Origin: Schizochytrium sp. TIO01
Taxonomy: Eukaryota > Sar > Bigyra > Thraustochytrida > Thraustochytriidae
DNA: 64,000 nt
Assembly (NCBI GenBank): GCA_004764695.1
Contig: SMSO01000034.1
Location: 4,100,501-4,164,500, forward strand
Direction of reading: 5' to 3'
The notes under the pieces were generated by a model. That model saw only the letters and a list, made by a program, of their open reading frames with translations, did not search any database and had not been told where the DNA came from. This document shows, piece after piece, positions 63,301 through 64,000 of this stretch (the stretch's first letter is position 1; the number at the start of each line of letters is the position of its first letter). The position numbers and the translations under genes are program-made.

Positions 63301-64000
63301 CTCAGACTAATGACCACACCTTCGCCTTCATTTTTTTCTTCGTTTTCAGAGAGGTTATGCGTACTTAAAGTAGGTTCAACAATATCAGCTGTGTCTTCAG
63401 GTGCGTCAGTCTTTGTTTCCGTATTCTTGGTCACCAAGAAATCAATTTCAAGTCGCATGCACTTTGGCTCTTGTCCCTTGAGCGAAGAAATCGATGCGTT
63501 CTTTACCTGTACAGAGGTAGTTGAATTCGCCGCACCTGTCGCAGAAGTGAATTGAATATGGACATTAGGTTTATCCTTCAAGCTGTGCCAGTTCTCTAGG
63601 AAAATTGTATCTGGGGCAATATCAATATGCTCAAGGTTTTCATGATAACTTGTCACCCGCTGCTGCTTAGTAGCTTGTCGATATGGCGAAGACTTTTGAG
63701 ATGAGAAATTCTGGTGTAATAAGCTCGAAAATGTTGAATCTTGGAATCCCCCAACGATGCCTGTACCCTGAAGACGCTTTAAAACACTCGCTATGCTTAA
63801 ACTCCGCGTTTTTGTTTGCAGTAAGTCTTTACTCAGGGAGTCAAGAAGGCGTAATTTATGTGCGTTCATCTCTAATTCAGCCTGTGCGATGTCATGAATA
63901 ATTCGTCGCTCATCTCGAATCTTGGCTAGAACGGCAGCAATCTCGTGCGGCTTGAACTTTGTTGCTAAATGCTTTTCGCCGCCATCTAAGCATTCTCTAA
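60390..64000 (-). CDS. Large unrecognised protein with zinc-finger-like and ExoX-C-like motifs, runs off right edge
   Basis: The frame is open from the right edge to a stop at 60390, at least 1200 codons. There is an ATG at 63867-63869 (MNAHKLRLL), but upstream codons such as LATKFKPHEIAAVLAKIRDE look coding, so the start is probably outside the window. Numbered from that ATG: about 345-415 and about 520-590 hold two copies of a related block (LLKFLRKRGFTL and VRPGHS and PGEDYF in one; FVDFFLNEGWSL and LKPRHR and GKDYLL in the other). Around 820-885 lie CPLC, later His and Cys, and DHLERAHH, a zinc-finger-like set. Two short motifs near 1023-1048 (GRHARKTFSAVYSEDLAYIR) and 1108-1150 (LTFWDVFRKDPLYC) resemble the GKxxGKTFxxVxxxDxxYxxW pattern of ExoX-like C-terminal modules. 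Between these are long polar regions. It may be a nucleic-acid-linked nuclear protein (inference). Confidence 0.72.
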   Translation of the reverse strand, partial: RECLDGGEKHLATKFKPHEIAAVLAKIRDERRIIHDIAQAELEMNAHKLRLLDSLSKDLLQTKTRSLSIASVLKRLQGTGIVGGFQDSTFSSLLHQNFSSQKSSPYRQATKQQRVTSYHENLEHIDIAPDTIFLENWHSLKDKPNVHIQFTSATGAANSTTSVQVKNASISSLKGQEPKCMRLEIDFLVTKNTETKTDAPEDTADIVEPTLSTHNLSENEEKNEGEGVVISLRDTNNPSKAQDSKDAYKERSGSPNIQLKRLRRRDIFSDASTSSSESSDEQQKERKLTQIKDQAAPNVEASMNDYATPDECSKDAQDLETPTRPLQETLKKSHMSPQHKNCRATSQDSILSKQGIGHEKSNGSSHKEITSQSSKSDNHDVENPTKNQQLLKFLRKRGFTLAEVEHPFPVDALVRPGHSYDDFESRPGEDYFRVHDGLDNILQVFPDLQVEYDAANSGEPSQNRSETPFIEQRSSQHQNDNSPPALEGRDLEEDDVSTLSQNQPPHSSAPFAQLKSQSSNSALCKKAQPFLEISNGSNSKGKSAKSEPSTIRIEERMERIDLLEPLKINDFVDFFLNEGWSLAREQNSECPILLKPRHRCSEQSVLGKDYLLRDNSKSLKGYIVQTDQCTTAFIRFFLRREKSKLKSIFKTPTTSSGVCSFFTDFRARNSTTRPQSLAVRNTAIDELRSIASIAASVFDQDTKNDVSNNRASITGSSTREVSSPMHKVESSPSLKEKKSERGRKNVRPEKEGKKQQLDSEAIESYSIKTFKRDAYSNLEKSSHRKKIRISLNSPIYSQPRTKNLPLCIDFSKPLKVSRREQLLRAHMCGVDKWQNNFDIDGMNLHSEACSSTSAARQLIVCPLCYSWAMDDLAADTKQTQYCPSRHSILPDPVAVFCYGGDLSGAAGMCFPDQDTVVDHLERAHHVDVQQHLPKARRILRKYQLYSQDIHGLVNTYVRQILGQRDSPERSIQKYFESKSRPQLIDHVFNLLQSSKERQLVFPEARYHLQSKSTWSCLLEVFNPLSHTLPLSQASKTISPRGVDLPLEEYSSLVEWSNHGDNQYLLVGRHARKTFSAVYSEDLAYIRYWLHRIKSEGTIKNAQNLTNLVVWYSSRPSVDITPIDCVKQANSNLKVTEEDDWVHYGRRHHFNFGPFRNKNLTFWDVFRKDPLYCATLKRQSDPAVAQAAFCNWLLRVDAHPIKL

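Noticed and set aside
1-64000. CRISPR arrays, operons, ribosome binding sites and riboswitches
   Set aside because: The window is eukaryotic nuclear DNA; no regularly spaced repeats or bacterial-type signals were seen.

Overview
This is a nuclear window from a protist that makes motile cilia or flagella, most likely an intron-poor stramenopile of the thraustochytrid (labyrinthulomycete) type. The evidence is long single-exon genes of clearly eukaryotic families, a centriolar CEP131-type protein, a kinesin-derived coiled-coil protein, and AT-richer intergenic stretches full of simple repeats. The lineage is an inference from gene style; no rRNA or other marker is present to prove it.

Layout. 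Left edge: the start of a Ser/Arg-rich gene running off the window, then a repeat-rich spacer with a 30-bp minisatellite. 3.0-10.0 kb: BMT2 rRNA methyltransferase, CEP131-like protein, and an unrecognised 764-aa protein. 10.8-20.3 kb: a kelch/pRiA4b/MYND protein, an unrecognised protein with a Rossmann-like glycine motif, and a Sec1/Munc18 protein. 22-27 kb: DXO/Rai1 decapping enzyme and two unrecognised proteins, one with an N-myristoylation-type start. 27-34.7 kb: a gene-poor region with many microsatellites, a 180-bp fold-back and a decayed piggyBac-like transposase fragment. 34.7-45.4 kb: a peptidase M23 plus PA-domain gene, MCM6, a HECT ubiquitin ligase and an ankyrin protein. 46-55 kb: Maf-type pyrophosphatase, threonyl-tRNA synthetase and METTL13-type eEF1A methyltransferase. 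56-64 kb: a kinesin-derived coiled-coil protein and a large unrecognised protein that runs off the right edge.

The genes are mostly housekeeping (rRNA modification, replication, RNA 5'-end quality control, tRNA charging, elongation-factor methylation, vesicle fusion, ubiquitination, cilia) and do not form one pathway or operon.

The most interesting pattern is that three otherwise well-preserved genes need a +1 reading-frame change, four times in all. In the HECT gene and the M23 gene it falls at the same tetranucleotide, TTT followed by C. This could be +1 programmed recoding or one-base homopolymer overcalls in the assembly; the sequence alone cannot decide. Other points worth attention are a kinesin head with no recognisable nucleotide-binding loop, a bacterial-type M23 peptidase joined to a PA domain, and a HECT open frame that continues upstream of its first ATG.
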